A DNA stretch of 43,313 nt from Planctomycetota bacterium (GTDB taxonomy: Bacteria; Planctomycetota; Planctomycetia; Gemmatales; Gemmataceae): the NCBI GenBank assembly GCA_016195405.1, contig JACPZP010000081.1, forward strand, positions 1 to 43,313, in the 5' to 3' direction. The notes beneath the pieces were generated by a model, which searched no databases, was not told the DNA's origin, and worked only from the letters and a program-made list of their open reading frames with translations. A program made the translations under genes and the position numbers. Numbering within the stretch: position 1 is the first letter of the stretch; every line of letters begins with the position of its first letter. Of this stretch, positions 7,079 to 14,697 are shown in pieces.

Positions 7079-8734
7079 TCAATGATTGAACCGAAACTCC
7101 GCAGACGACAATAGCGCCCACGCTAAATCCTGGAGCGCGACGGAACGATCGCTCGACCGCCTCGCCAGAAAATCGGCCACTTCCTTCGATTCATCCGCGC
7201 TGGGCAAGCGCGACAACACGCTCAGATACAACTCCTCGGCAAGCGAACCGGATTCCTTGATTTCCGCCAGGCGGTGCGTCAGGCTGCCCGGGCGCTGCGC
7301 CAGCCAATCGCGCAGCAGATTGCCGTTGCTCACGAACAGTGTCTGATCCAAGGTCGCCTCGAACTGACTCGGATCGGTGGGCGTTCCTGGTTGGCTGCCG
7401 AACAGGTTGACGAACGTCTGGACATTGCCGGCGAGCTTGGTGCGAGTCGCCGCCTCATTCACCTTCGCGCCCTGCGCCTTGCGTTCGGCGTCGAGCAGGC
7501 CGGTCGCCTGCATCATGCTCCACGCAAGCTGTTCCGGCGACAGCGGCCGCAGTGCGGCCACCGCGAATGTCCGCGGATCACTCTCCGAGTCGGCACTCGG
7601 CGCCTCGCTGGAGCGCTGATAGGTTCGGCTCAAGAGGATCTCACGGATGAACGCTTTCATGTCGTACTTGCGAGCCGCGAAGTCTTCGGCGAGTTGATTC
7701 AAGAGTTCCGGATGCGACGGCGGATTGGCGGGATGATCGTATTCCACCGGGTCGACGATGCCGCGGCCAAAATAGATCGACCAGAGCCTGTTGGCGGCCG
7801 CCCGCGCGAAGCGCGGATTCTCCGGACCGGTGATCTGCCCGGCCAGGTGAGAGCGGCGGCTGAACTTCGGCTGCGGCTTTTCACCTGGCTTGTAAGGGAC
7901 GACGTACTCCTGTCCTTTATCAAGTTTCGGCTCTGTAAGAACCGGTCCCGACGGCAGCCGCGGCCCCGTGTTCTTGGTCACTTGTTTCATGAAAACGGAC
8001 TGGAACGTGACGTCGCCATCGCCCTTTTCCACCAAGACCGCCTGCTTGTTGGCCTTGTCCGTGAAAACGAAGCTTCGGCTAAGAAACGCATAGATTCCGT
8101 AATAGAACTCTTGCTTGTAGGCGTCGACAAGCGGATGGTCATGGCACTGGCAGCAGTGTAGGTTCATGCCAAGAAAAAGCCGGCTGATGTCGCGCGTGAG
8201 TTGGTGCGGCTCGGCATTGCGGTCGAGAAGGAAGCGCGCGGCCGGGCGCGACTTCGGTTCGACGCCGTCGGCCGACAGGATTTCCGCCACCAGCCGATCG
8301 TACGATTTGTTGGCGGTGAAGGAGCTTTGCAAGAACTCGCGCCACTCTGCCGCCTTGACGTTTTTCTCGGGCCGGCGATCCATCAAGAGTACATCGAACA
8401 CATCGCGCATGTGCCAGGCGTAAGCGTCGCTTGCGAGGAGACGATCGATCACTTTCTGTCGTTTGTCCAGGCTTTTATCCTCAAGGAAAGCGCGGGCCTC
8501 GGTCGCGGATGGAATGACACCCTTCACATCAAGGAACAGACGCCGCAGAAACTCGGCGTCATTGGCGGCCGCCGCTGCGGTCCTGTCGAAATTCGCGGCG
8601 CCCGACTCGATCTGCTTATCGATGCGTTCGTGGAGCGGCGTCTGCGCGGACGGAGTCTGCGCCGAAGAAAACGCGGACTGGATGAAGACAAGGCCAAGGG
8701 CGAGCGTGCAGCCTCGGGATGAAAGGCGCTGCAT
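7079..8734 (-). CDS. DUF1549/DUF1553 domain secreted protein
   Basis: This 551 aa protein starts with a signal peptide (LALGLVFIQSAFSSAQ). DUF1549 covers about residues 35-240 and includes EFLRRLFLDVKGVIPSATEA and the characteristic HCCQCHDHP, a CxxCH-like motif that might bind haem or metal. DUF1553 covers about 300-550 and includes NPRFARAAANRLWSIYFGRG and YDMKAFIREILLSRTYQRSS. No separate cytochrome c domain is fused, unlike many relatives. The ATG has a strong GAGGAGG site. It is the first gene of the minus-strand cluster running through DUF1501 and WD40. Known families of this type are nearly confined to Planctomycetes, Verrucomicrobia and relatives, and the function is uncharacterised. 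Confidence 0.95.
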   Translation of the reverse strand: MQRLSSRGCTLALGLVFIQSAFSSAQTPSAQTPLHERIDKQIESGAANFDRTAAAAANDAEFLRRLFLDVKGVIPSATEARAFLEDKSLDKRQKVIDRLLASDAYAWHMRDVFDVLLMDRRPEKNVKAAEWREFLQSSFTANKSYDRLVAEILSADGVEPKSRPAARFLLDRNAEPHQLTRDISRLFLGMNLHCCQCHDHPLVDAYKQEFYYGIYAFLSRSFVFTDKANKQAVLVEKGDGDVTFQSVFMKQVTKNTGPRLPSGPVLTEPKLDKGQEYVVPYKPGEKPQPKFSRRSHLAGQITGPENPRFARAAANRLWSIYFGRGIVDPVEYDHPANPPSHPELLNQLAEDFAARKYDMKAFIREILLSRTYQRSSEAPSADSESDPRTFAVAALRPLSPEQLAWSMMQATGLLDAERKAQGAKVNEAATRTKLAGNVQTFVNLFGSQPGTPTDPSQFEATLDQTLFVSNGNLLRDWLAQRPGSLTHRLAEIKESGSLAEELYLSVLSRLPSADESKEVADFLARRSSDRSVALQDLAWALLSSAEFRFNH

Positions 8735-8834
8735 GCCGATTCCTCCTCAAGGTAGGCAGGAAGGAGGAGCGATTTCAGGTAGGCTAAAGAAACTGTAACC
8801 GATGCGCGGGCATTCGGCAAGCACAAAGCGGACC

Positions 8835-9209
8835 CTAATTATGGCCCATGTGGCAGGTGTTGTCATCGTCGCCGAGGTTTCGAACCTTGATCGTGTACTC
8901 TTGCGTTATCTCCGGCACCCAACGGACCAGGGCCAGGTCGGTGAATTTGTCGTCCTTGGTGACGAGGTTGCCCTTGGCGTCGTAGACTTCGATGTCGACA
9001 TCGGTGCTGCCGTCGCCGATGACCGCGAACTCGGCATACTTCCGCTGTGGCACCTTTTCGGCGAGGAAGACGATCTTGTAAACGATCTCGCTCCCCTTCT
9101 TGACGGTCTTGGTCCAGCGCCGCGGGCCGTCCTTGGAGTTAGCTTCGAGCGCAGGCGCCAAGAGTATTGATATAGCCAAGAAGCAAACGCCCGAAAGCAG
9201 TCGTTTCAT
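8835..9209 (-). CDS. Small secreted PPC-like domain protein
   Basis: This 124 aa protein has a signal peptide (MKRLLSGVCFLAISILLAPA) and then a single beta-sandwich-type domain with TKTVKKGSEIVYKIVFLAE, DVDIEVYDAKGNLVTKDD and YTIKVRNLGDD, the pattern of bacterial pre-peptidase C-terminal (PPC) domains. It ends in a short Cys/His-containing tail, NTCHMGHN. The ATG at 9209 is chosen because it begins the signal peptide directly. It appears to be a single gene, about 100 bases upstream of the DUF1549/1553 gene and separated from the UxaA-type gene by the element 9222-9301. The function beyond secretion is unknown. Confidence 0.85.
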   Translation of the reverse strand: MKRLLSGVCFLAISILLAPALEANSKDGPRRWTKTVKKGSEIVYKIVFLAEKVPQRKYAEFAVIGDGSTDVDIEVYDAKGNLVTKDDKFTDLALVRWVPEITQEYTIKVRNLGDDDNTCHMGHN

Positions 9210-9221
9210 AGGATGCACCCA

Positions 9222-9301
9222 AGCCCGCACGCGAGTCTTCGAGCGTGCGGGGTGCCCTGCATGTAAGTTACCCCGCAGGCTCGAAGACTCGCCTGCGGGC
9301 T
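9222..9301. repeat. Paired hairpin element (REPIN-like)
   Basis: Two 32-base arms (9222-9253 and 9270-9301) are reverse complements with only two mismatches. Each arm also folds on itself: CCCGCACGC/GCGTGCGGG in the left arm and CCCGCAGGC/GCCTGCGGG in the right. The two mismatches between the arms are exactly the two bases that pair with each other inside each small hairpin, so pairing is kept in both. This is the expected pattern of REP doublets. Confidence 0.85.
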
Positions 9302-9334
9302 AGTTGGCCCACATTTTATTCAAGCAGGCATGTA

Positions 9335-10915
9335 CTACAACGTCGGCCCGATGCTCCACGGCGCGAACTCCTCCTCGCCGACGCCGTTCAACTCGCTCTT
9401 CGTTTTCTTGCCCGAGGCGACCGCCAAGATCTCTTCGAAGATTTGCCGGCCTACCGATTCCACGGGCGTGCCTTCGAGAATGACGCCGGCGTTGATGTCC
9501 ATGTCGCCTTCCATGTGGTTGTACATCGGCGTGTTGGTGGCGATCTTGATGCTCGGCGCGGGTTTGCAGCCGAAAACCGAGCCGCGACCGGTGGTGAAGA
9601 CGAGCACGTTGGCCCCACCGGCGACGATGCCGGTCATGCTCACCGGATCGTAGCCGGGGGTATCCATGACCACGAAACCCTTTGCCTTCACCGGCTCTGC
9701 GTAGTTCACGACGTCGACGAGCGCCGTGCTGCCTCCCTTGGCGATGGCGCCCAACGACTTTTCGAAAATAGTAGTCAGTCCACCTTCCTTGTTGCCGGGC
9801 GAGGGGTTGTTGTTGATCTCCGCGCCAAAGATGCCGGTATACCACTCCCACCACTTAATGCGCTCGACCAGTTTCTCGCCGACCTGCCGGCTGACGGCCC
9901 GTCGCGTCAAAAGATGCTCGGCCCCGTAGATTTCGGGCGTCTCGCCGATGATGCTGGTCCCGCCCTGGGAGACCAATAGGTCGGATGCGACCCCAAGCGC
10001 CGGATTGGCCGTCACACCGCTGTTGCCGTCGGAACCGCCGCAGTTGGTGCCGAGGATGATCTTGCTGGCCGGCAGTTTGGTTCGGTGAACGTCGTTGACA
10101 CGGGGCAACAATTCGGCAATCGCTCTTACGCCGGCGACTACCGTCTTGGCGATGCCGCCGCATTCTTGGATGGTGAGGACCAGCGGGGCCGCGCTCGCCG
10201 ATGGCTCGCGGCTAAACGGGCGCAGTTGCGTCAAGCCCTGGTTTTCCACGAGGTGGATCGCCTGACCCGTCTCGCAGCCCAGACCGATCAGGATGTAAGC
10301 CGCCACATTGGGATGCTTGGCGAATCCGGCCAGCGTGCGGTCGAGCTGGTTGTGGTCCGGCCCATCGTACTGCATGGCGCAACCTTGCTTGTGCGTAATC
10401 GCCACCACGCCATCCACATTCGGGTAGTTTTTGAGCAGATCGGTGGCGCGAAACTTCTCGGAGACGTACTTGCTGGTGCTGGCCGAGCAGTTGACCGTGC
10501 TGATGATTGCGATGTAGTTACGCGTGCCGTAGCGGAAATGCTCCGGGCGATCCGGTCCGCGATCGTATCACATGAAGTAGCGCGGATCCGTCGGGGCGGG
10601 AGGCGGCGGCACATCTCGGCAGAAAGCGTAGTCGCGCTCGAAGTTGTCGGCACGGACGTTATGAACGTGAACGAGGCTCCCCGGCGCGATGTCGTCCTTA
10701 GCGAAGCCGATGATCTGCCCGTACTTGAAAATCGCTTCGCCTTTGCGGATCGGCTTGAGGGCCAGCTTGTGCCCCAGGCCCACACGCCGGGTCAAGGTCA
10801 GGCGCGAACCATTGGCCTGGATTTCCAGTCCTTCTTGCAGATTTCGGGCGGCCACGGCGATGTTGTCTTCAGGACGCAGTTGGACGGCGACTTCCGACAA
10901 GGAAACGGCAGACAT
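9335..10915 (-). pseudogene. UxaA-type altronate dehydratase, split by in-frame TGA
   Basis: The frame encodes an N-terminal SAF domain (ATG at 10915 with a GGGAG site; PEDNIAVAARNLQEGLEI, then GHKLALKPIRKGEAIFKYGQ) and the UxaA catalytic region (YGTRNYIAIISTVNCSAS, ITHKQGCAMQ, GTNCGGSDGNSG, ending NGVGEEEFAPWSIGPTL). The two are in the same frame but separated by one TGA at 10568-10570, between DPRYFM and YDRGPDRPEH. Relatives usually have Gly-Tyr here, so a single GGA to TGA change explains the stop. UxaA enzymes dehydrate D-altronate or related sugar acids and use Fe(II) or Mn(II). If the stop is real, the SAF part (10568-10915) and the catalytic part (internal start near 10417) would be made separately or not at all. 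Confidence 0.85.
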
Positions 10916-11043
10916 GACGCAGCTCCCGCGCGGGTTCACGAACAAGACCGGCTTCACGATACCACGCGGGATTGCGCTTTGCAATTTGCCAGGCGCCGTT
11001 CCCTTGACGAAGCACACGCGAACGCCTAGCTTCACGAGATGAC

Positions 11044-11117
11044 GGGCGCTTAGCTCAGTTGGCTAGAGCACCAGCTCGACACGCTGGGGGTCACAGGTTC
11101 AAGTCCTGTAGCGCCCA
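11044..11117 (+). tRNA. tRNA-Val (anticodon GAC)
   Basis: A full cloverleaf can be drawn: acceptor stem GGGCGCT/AGCGCCC with discriminator A, a D arm with GCTCAGTTGGCTAGAGC, anticodon stem CCAGC/GCTGG with loop TCGACAC (anticodon GAC at 11078-11080), variable loop GGGTC, and T arm ACAGG-TTCAAGT-CCTGT. The 3' CCA is not encoded. It decodes GUC and, by wobble, GUU. Confidence 0.96.
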
Positions 11118-11363
11118 CTGGTTTCCTTCGCATTAAGCAGCATGACCTTGCTCGCCCCACCGCTTCGTTTACAATTGCGCCCATGCGAGTGATCCGTCAG
11201 GTCTTCCTCAGTTAGGGCATCGTCAACCCACAACGGGTGCAATCCGCGTGCGCGCGCGGATCCGGGCGTGCTCTGAAATCAAACCAACTTATCACCGTTG
11301 CGAGCCTCCTGCCGTTATCCAGAATTGGGATACCGTCCGTGGCTGCGCACAGAGGAAGACCGT

Positions 11364-12557
11364 ATGAACCCCAAGAGACAAAAAACGAAAGACCGTCGGC
11401 GTGCGCGCATGCTGGCGCAACAGGCGTGGGATGCCGCCAACCAAGGTAACCTCGATCTGGCTGAGAAAATCATTCGCCGGGCCGTGGCGACCCAGGAAGA
11501 CAATCCCGTCCTCTGGAACGATCAGGGCGTGATTCTTGGACTGCGCCACAAAGACACTGAGGCGGCCAAGTCCTTCGCGGCCGCACTCAGCCTGGCCCCG
11601 ACATTTGCCGACCCCTACGCTCACCTGGCGACTCTGCGCATTCGCCAAGGGCGCCTCGAAGAGGCGCTTGCCTTGCAGACCCAAGCCGTCGAGTACGCTC
11701 CGCAGAATGCATCGTACGCAGAAATTCTTCAGGCGTACCAGGCGCTCACAGGTCGGCTGCCTTTGCACACGGTGCCGCAGGCTGTGGCCAGAGTAGATTC
11801 GACTGAAGCTTCCTCGGACGCCCGGAGCAACGATTGGCCGAAGCGGTTGGCAACTCTTGATTGGCACGCCCTGGCCAACCGCTTGACCCGCGATGGATGT
11901 GTCGTGATTGCCGGCCTACTCGATGCTTCGACATGCGAACAGTTATGCGGCCTGTTCGATGACGACCCGCTATTTTCCAAGACCGTCGTCATGGATCGTC
12001 CGGAATTCGGCAAGGGCGTCTATCGTTATTTTGGGGCACCGATACCGATCGTAGTAGACCACCTGCGCCGCGCCGTTTATCCGCATGTTGCCCTCATCGC
12101 CAACGAATGGCAAGGGCTGCTGGGAGAGTCGGAGCGCTTTCCCGAGAAGTGGGACTGCTTCCGCGACCAGTGCCATCATGCGGGCCAGACGATGCCGACG
12201 CCGATCCTGCTGAAGTACGGCCCCGGCGGATTCAATGCCCTGCATCGTGATTTGCGTGGCGCCCTGTTCTTCCCGATTCAAATGGCCGTAGTTCTGAGCC
12301 CGCGTGCTGACCCGGAGAACGCGAACACACAAGGCTTCCAAGGAGGGGAGTTCCTGTTCTGCGATTCTCCGGAAGGGAGAAAGTCGCGTCCCCAGGAAAT
12401 CCCGCTCGGCCTCGGCGATGCAGTGCTGTTCTGCACTCGCGATCGTCTCGTACGCACAGGCGGCGTCGTAGGATTGCAACCGGTGAAGCACGGCGTTGGC
12501 CCAATTACCGGGGGCACTCGATTCGTGCTCGGCGTGCCGTTCCATGAGTACCGCTGA
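11364..12557 (+). CDS. TPR and 2OG-Fe(II) oxygenase-like fusion protein
   Basis: This 397 aa protein has tetratricopeptide-like helices at about residues 15-130 (AWDAANQGNLDLAEKIIRRA, then AHLATLRIRQGRLEEALALQ) and a C-terminal double-stranded beta-helix oxygenase domain at about 160-397. The iron-binding triad is visible as H294-x-D296 in NALHRDLRG and H376 in PVKHGV, with R386 (GGTRFVLG) as the likely 2-oxoglutarate-binding Arg. Such domains hydroxylate proteins or small molecules. The N-terminal TPR region may pick the protein substrate. The ATG at 11364 has an AGAGGAAG site. It is a single gene between tRNA-Val and a convergent cassette. Known members include prolyl/aspartyl hydroxylase-type enzymes; the substrate here is unknown. 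Confidence 0.88.
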   Translation: MNPKRQKTKDRRRARMLAQQAWDAANQGNLDLAEKIIRRAVATQEDNPVLWNDQGVILGLRHKDTEAAKSFAAALSLAPTFADPYAHLATLRIRQGRLEEALALQTQAVEYAPQNASYAEILQAYQALTGRLPLHTVPQAVARVDSTEASSDARSNDWPKRLATLDWHALANRLTRDGCVVIAGLLDASTCEQLCGLFDDDPLFSKTVVMDRPEFGKGVYRYFGAPIPIVVDHLRRAVYPHVALIANEWQGLLGESERFPEKWDCFRDQCHHAGQTMPTPILLKYGPGGFNALHRDLRGALFFPIQMAVVLSPRADPENANTQGFQGGEFLFCDSPEGRKSRPQEIPLGLGDAVLFCTRDRLVRTGGVVGLQPVKHGVGPITGGTRFVLGVPFHEYR

Positions 12558-12661
12558 GAGCGGACCCGTGTACATTCTGATGATGAGCGCCGCCGGCGGG
12601 GCAGCCCGCGATACTGCTCAGCGCCGGGTTCCATACTCTCGCGGTTGTGCGGCATGTTATG

Positions 12662-12713
12662 GCAAGCGCGCAAGGAATAATAAACCTGACCTGAACCTGA
12701 CACGTTTTGCTTC
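12662..12713. repeat. Left copy of repeat flanking the three-gene cassette
   Basis: The first 28 bases match 14445-14472 at 25 positions, and the last 11 (CGTTTTGCTTC) match exactly. This copy has an extra CCTGAACCTGA-like duplication between the two blocks. Confidence 0.7.
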
Positions 12714-12738
12714 TAATCGCTGCCAGCGCCGCTTTACT

Positions 12739-13350
12739 TTACTTGTATGGTGGGAGGGCAGACGGAAGTCCGACGCGCATGAAGAAACGCGCGAAGGCCT
12801 GGGAGAAATGCTCAAGGTATGGCGATTGCAATCGCCAGCGCGGGCCAAGTCTTGTGGCATGCAGGACGACGTATGCGACCGGCAAACTGATGATCTGCCG
12901 AAAGTCGAGGATGAGCGCCTCGCGATTGTTCCGCGGATTTGTCGGCGCGGGGAGCAAGTACAGACCTTCCCGGCGACCTTGTCGGACTTCCTCCCATTTG
13001 CCCTTTTTGGCGAAATCTGGATTGATTTGCTCGAACTTTGGAATCGTGGATACCGGGCAAAAGGACACGAAAGCGATTTTCTTATTCTCAAGGTCGCAAC
13101 TTTGCGTCAAGACAATGAGATCGGCCTTGGCGATTTCGACTTCGGCCGGATCGGCGCCCGAGCCAAAATCCGAAGGGAAGTCCGGCACGAGACAAGCGGG
13201 CAGCAAATCACCCTGGGCTAATCTGTCGCCGTCAACTTGGATCCAGAAGGCGTGGGATATTGGTACGCGCGCACTGGAAGAAGTTTCAGGGGCGTGCTGG
13301 GGCCCGCTGTCCCGAAAGAGTCGCCCTAACCATGCGAACATCCACGTCAC
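12739..13350 (-). CDS. Protein of unknown function with QSCDL motif
   Basis: This 203 aa protein is the third gene of an overlapping cassette. It starts with GTG at 13350, sharing bases with the TGA of the gene before it (GTGA overlap); an ATG at 13341 is an alternative. Notable segments are AKADLIVLTQSCDLENKK (about 74-91), EALILDFRQIISLPVAYVVL and SPYLEHFSQAFARFFMRVGL near the C-terminus. These look like conserved family motifs, and I recall the same C-terminal pattern from other planctomycete hypothetical proteins, but I know no function. No signal peptide or membrane segment is seen. The Cys and the Asp in QSCDL could be catalytic or metal-binding; that is a guess. Confidence 0.8.
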   Translation of the reverse strand: MTWMFAWLGRLFRDSGPQHAPETSSSARVPISHAFWIQVDGDRLAQGDLLPACLVPDFPSDFGSGADPAEVEIAKADLIVLTQSCDLENKKIAFVSFCPVSTIPKFEQINPDFAKKGKWEEVRQGRREGLYLLPAPTNPRNNREALILDFRQIISLPVAYVVLHATRLGPRWRLQSPYLEHFSQAFARFFMRVGLPSALPPYK

Positions 13351-13622
13351 TCGTCCAAGGGGTAGGGAAGCGGCTTCAGTTCACCTACATGTTTGTAGAT
13401 GACCCGGACTTTGCGGACCGGCTCAAATGGCACTGATGCGTATTCGTCAGAAGCGCTTTGTGCCAGGAGATATTCCGAGCGCTGATGGTAGTGTTTCAGT
13501 GCGGCCTGCGCCCGCAGGTGCAGTTGTTTAGCTTCAGTCCCCTGGGGCTCGGCCATGGTCCAGGACTCCATCTGGATCGGCCAGACAATAGGGGTAGGCG
13601 GAGGCAAGGTGAGTGCTGCCAT
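13347..13622 (-). CDS. Small hypothetical protein in overlapping cassette
   Basis: This 91 aa protein has its ATG at 13622 overlapping the TAA of the gene upstream (TAATG), and its TGA overlaps the GTG of the next gene. This coupling supports it as a real gene. The sequence has a Pro-rich N-terminus, a helical middle (TEAKQLHLRAQAALKHYHQR) and an acidic end. No known domain is recognised. Its size and central position suggest an adaptor or regulator for the two larger proteins, which is inference only. Confidence 0.75.
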   Translation of the reverse strand: MAALTLPPPTPIVWPIQMESWTMAEPQGTEAKQLHLRAQAALKHYHQRSEYLLAQSASDEYASVPFEPVRKVRVIYKHVGELKPLPYPLDE

Positions 13623-14359
13623 TAGTAAAACAACTCCCGTGAACGGTCAGTAATGCACGTCTCGAAGATCTCATTCTTCCTAACGTGCATCTGTTCGAAA
13701 AGCGCCCAAAGCCCCTCCTCGTCCTTTGGAAGATCATCGGTCCGGAACAGGTCGATGTCAAGAACTACCGAGACGACTCCGGGCCGTGCCGGCTCAATAA
13801 TTGTTTCGTTCAAGAGCAACCGGCATTGAATGTCCGGGACGGGAATCTGCAATTGCATGAAGAACCCGTCAAACGACAGTGGCATTCCGCTTGCGACTTC
13901 AGGCGCGGTGCGCAGGTAATCCTTAATCTCGACGCGATCTCCGGGTAAGTCCAAACGGTTGATGTATCGGACGGCCAGGCGCGTCACTTCCTCGGGCTGC
14001 AAGCATTTTCGGTACAGGTTCCAGAGACGCCGGGCCTCGGCCACGAATGCGTCCCACGATTCATACGGCGCCAATCGGCTGAAAGTGAAGCCATCGAGGC
14101 GCGCTTGGTAAACCTGTTTTTGGTCCGGGCTGGTGGAAATGAAACCGACATGCTCGGCCGACGCCGAAGCGGACATTCGAGGTCCGACTTCAATCAGTCC
14201 CAGCCCGATTGTGAGTTCTCTGCGATTCGGATATGCCTTTTCCTCGCCTTCGTGGCAGTGAACGAGATCGCGCACGGTGATCCCGCTTTTCTGCCGCACA
14301 CGCAGTTCGATAAGTGCCTCGGTGATCGGGGTATTCCGGTATCGCCGTGCGCTGCTCAT
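13622..14359 (-). CDS. TIGR04255-like protein, first gene of three-gene cassette
   Basis: This 245 aa protein resembles the TIGR04255 family of sporadically distributed bacterial proteins. Supporting features are the N-terminal NTPITEALIELRVRQKSG, the middle DGFTFSRLAPYESWDAFVAE, RLAVRYINRLDLPGD and the C-terminal VLDIDLFRTDDLPKDEEGLW with a final helix. The family's patchy spread suggests horizontal transfer, and its function is unknown. The stop overlaps the start of the next gene. Only a weak ribosome-binding site precedes the ATG at 14359. The cassette of three overlapping genes is bracketed by related short repeats at 12662-12713 and 14445-14486. Confidence 0.82.
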   Translation of the reverse strand: MSSARRYRNTPITEALIELRVRQKSGITVRDLVHCHEGEEKAYPNRRELTIGLGLIEVGPRMSASASAEHVGFISTSPDQKQVYQARLDGFTFSRLAPYESWDAFVAEARRLWNLYRKCLQPEEVTRLAVRYINRLDLPGDRVEIKDYLRTAPEVASGMPLSFDGFFMQLQIPVPDIQCRLLLNETIIEPARPGVVSVVLDIDLFRTDDLPKDEEGLWALFEQMHVRKNEIFETCITDRSRELFY

Positions 14360-14391
14360 GCTGTCATCTTACCGCGCGCGCCGCCCCATCA

Positions 14392-14667
14392 CTACGCAAC
14401 CGCCGAAAACGCGAACTCACCCAGATCTCCAGGCGCCATTCCCAGCAAGCGGGCGAGGAATAATGAACCTGAGCTCGTTTTGCTTCCGCCCCGGCTGATC
14501 GGGCCCACGTAGTTGCCGAAGACGTCGGCCAACCAGATCAACGCCAGAGGAAGCAAGAGGACCGCGCCGAGAATCACGACGGGGCCATCGCGCCCTTCGG
14601 TGGCGAATAGCGCTGCGATCAGGTAACCTAGGGCCACAAGTAACGAAGCTGCTCGACTGGCAAACAT
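14392..14667 (-). CDS. Small membrane protein, probable
   Basis: This 91 aa protein has two hydrophobic segments at about residues 6-22 and 28-47 (VVILGAVLLLPLALIWLADV) and a short soluble tail. The ATG at 14667 follows a GGGAGC site. The tail coding region contains the right copy of the repeat that also occurs at 12662-12713, so the C-terminus may have been altered by the event that placed the cassette. No family is recognised, though short two-helix proteins with an LADVFGNYVG stretch recur in Planctomycetes to my recollection. Confidence 0.65.
   Translation of the reverse strand: MFASRAASLLVALGYLIAALFATEGRDGPVVILGAVLLLPLALIWLADVFGNYVGPISRGGSKTSSGSLFLARLLGMAPGDLGEFAFSAVA
14445..14486. repeat. 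Right copy of repeat flanking the three-gene cassette
   Basis: It lies inside the 3' part of the small membrane protein gene and is in the same orientation as 12662-12713. Together the two copies enclose about 1.73 kb that includes the whole TIGR04255-like cassette. Confidence 0.7.
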
Positions 14668-14697
14668 CGCTGCTCCCACTGGGGAGGAACAGCATCA

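Noticed and set aside
10568..10570. TGA read as selenocysteine
   Set aside because: Relatives carry Gly here, not Cys, and no SECIS-like hairpin was evident just after the codon; a nonsense change or error is simpler.
11044..11117. tRNA-Val as an integration site
   Set aside because: No integrase and no second copy of the tRNA 3' end were seen nearby.
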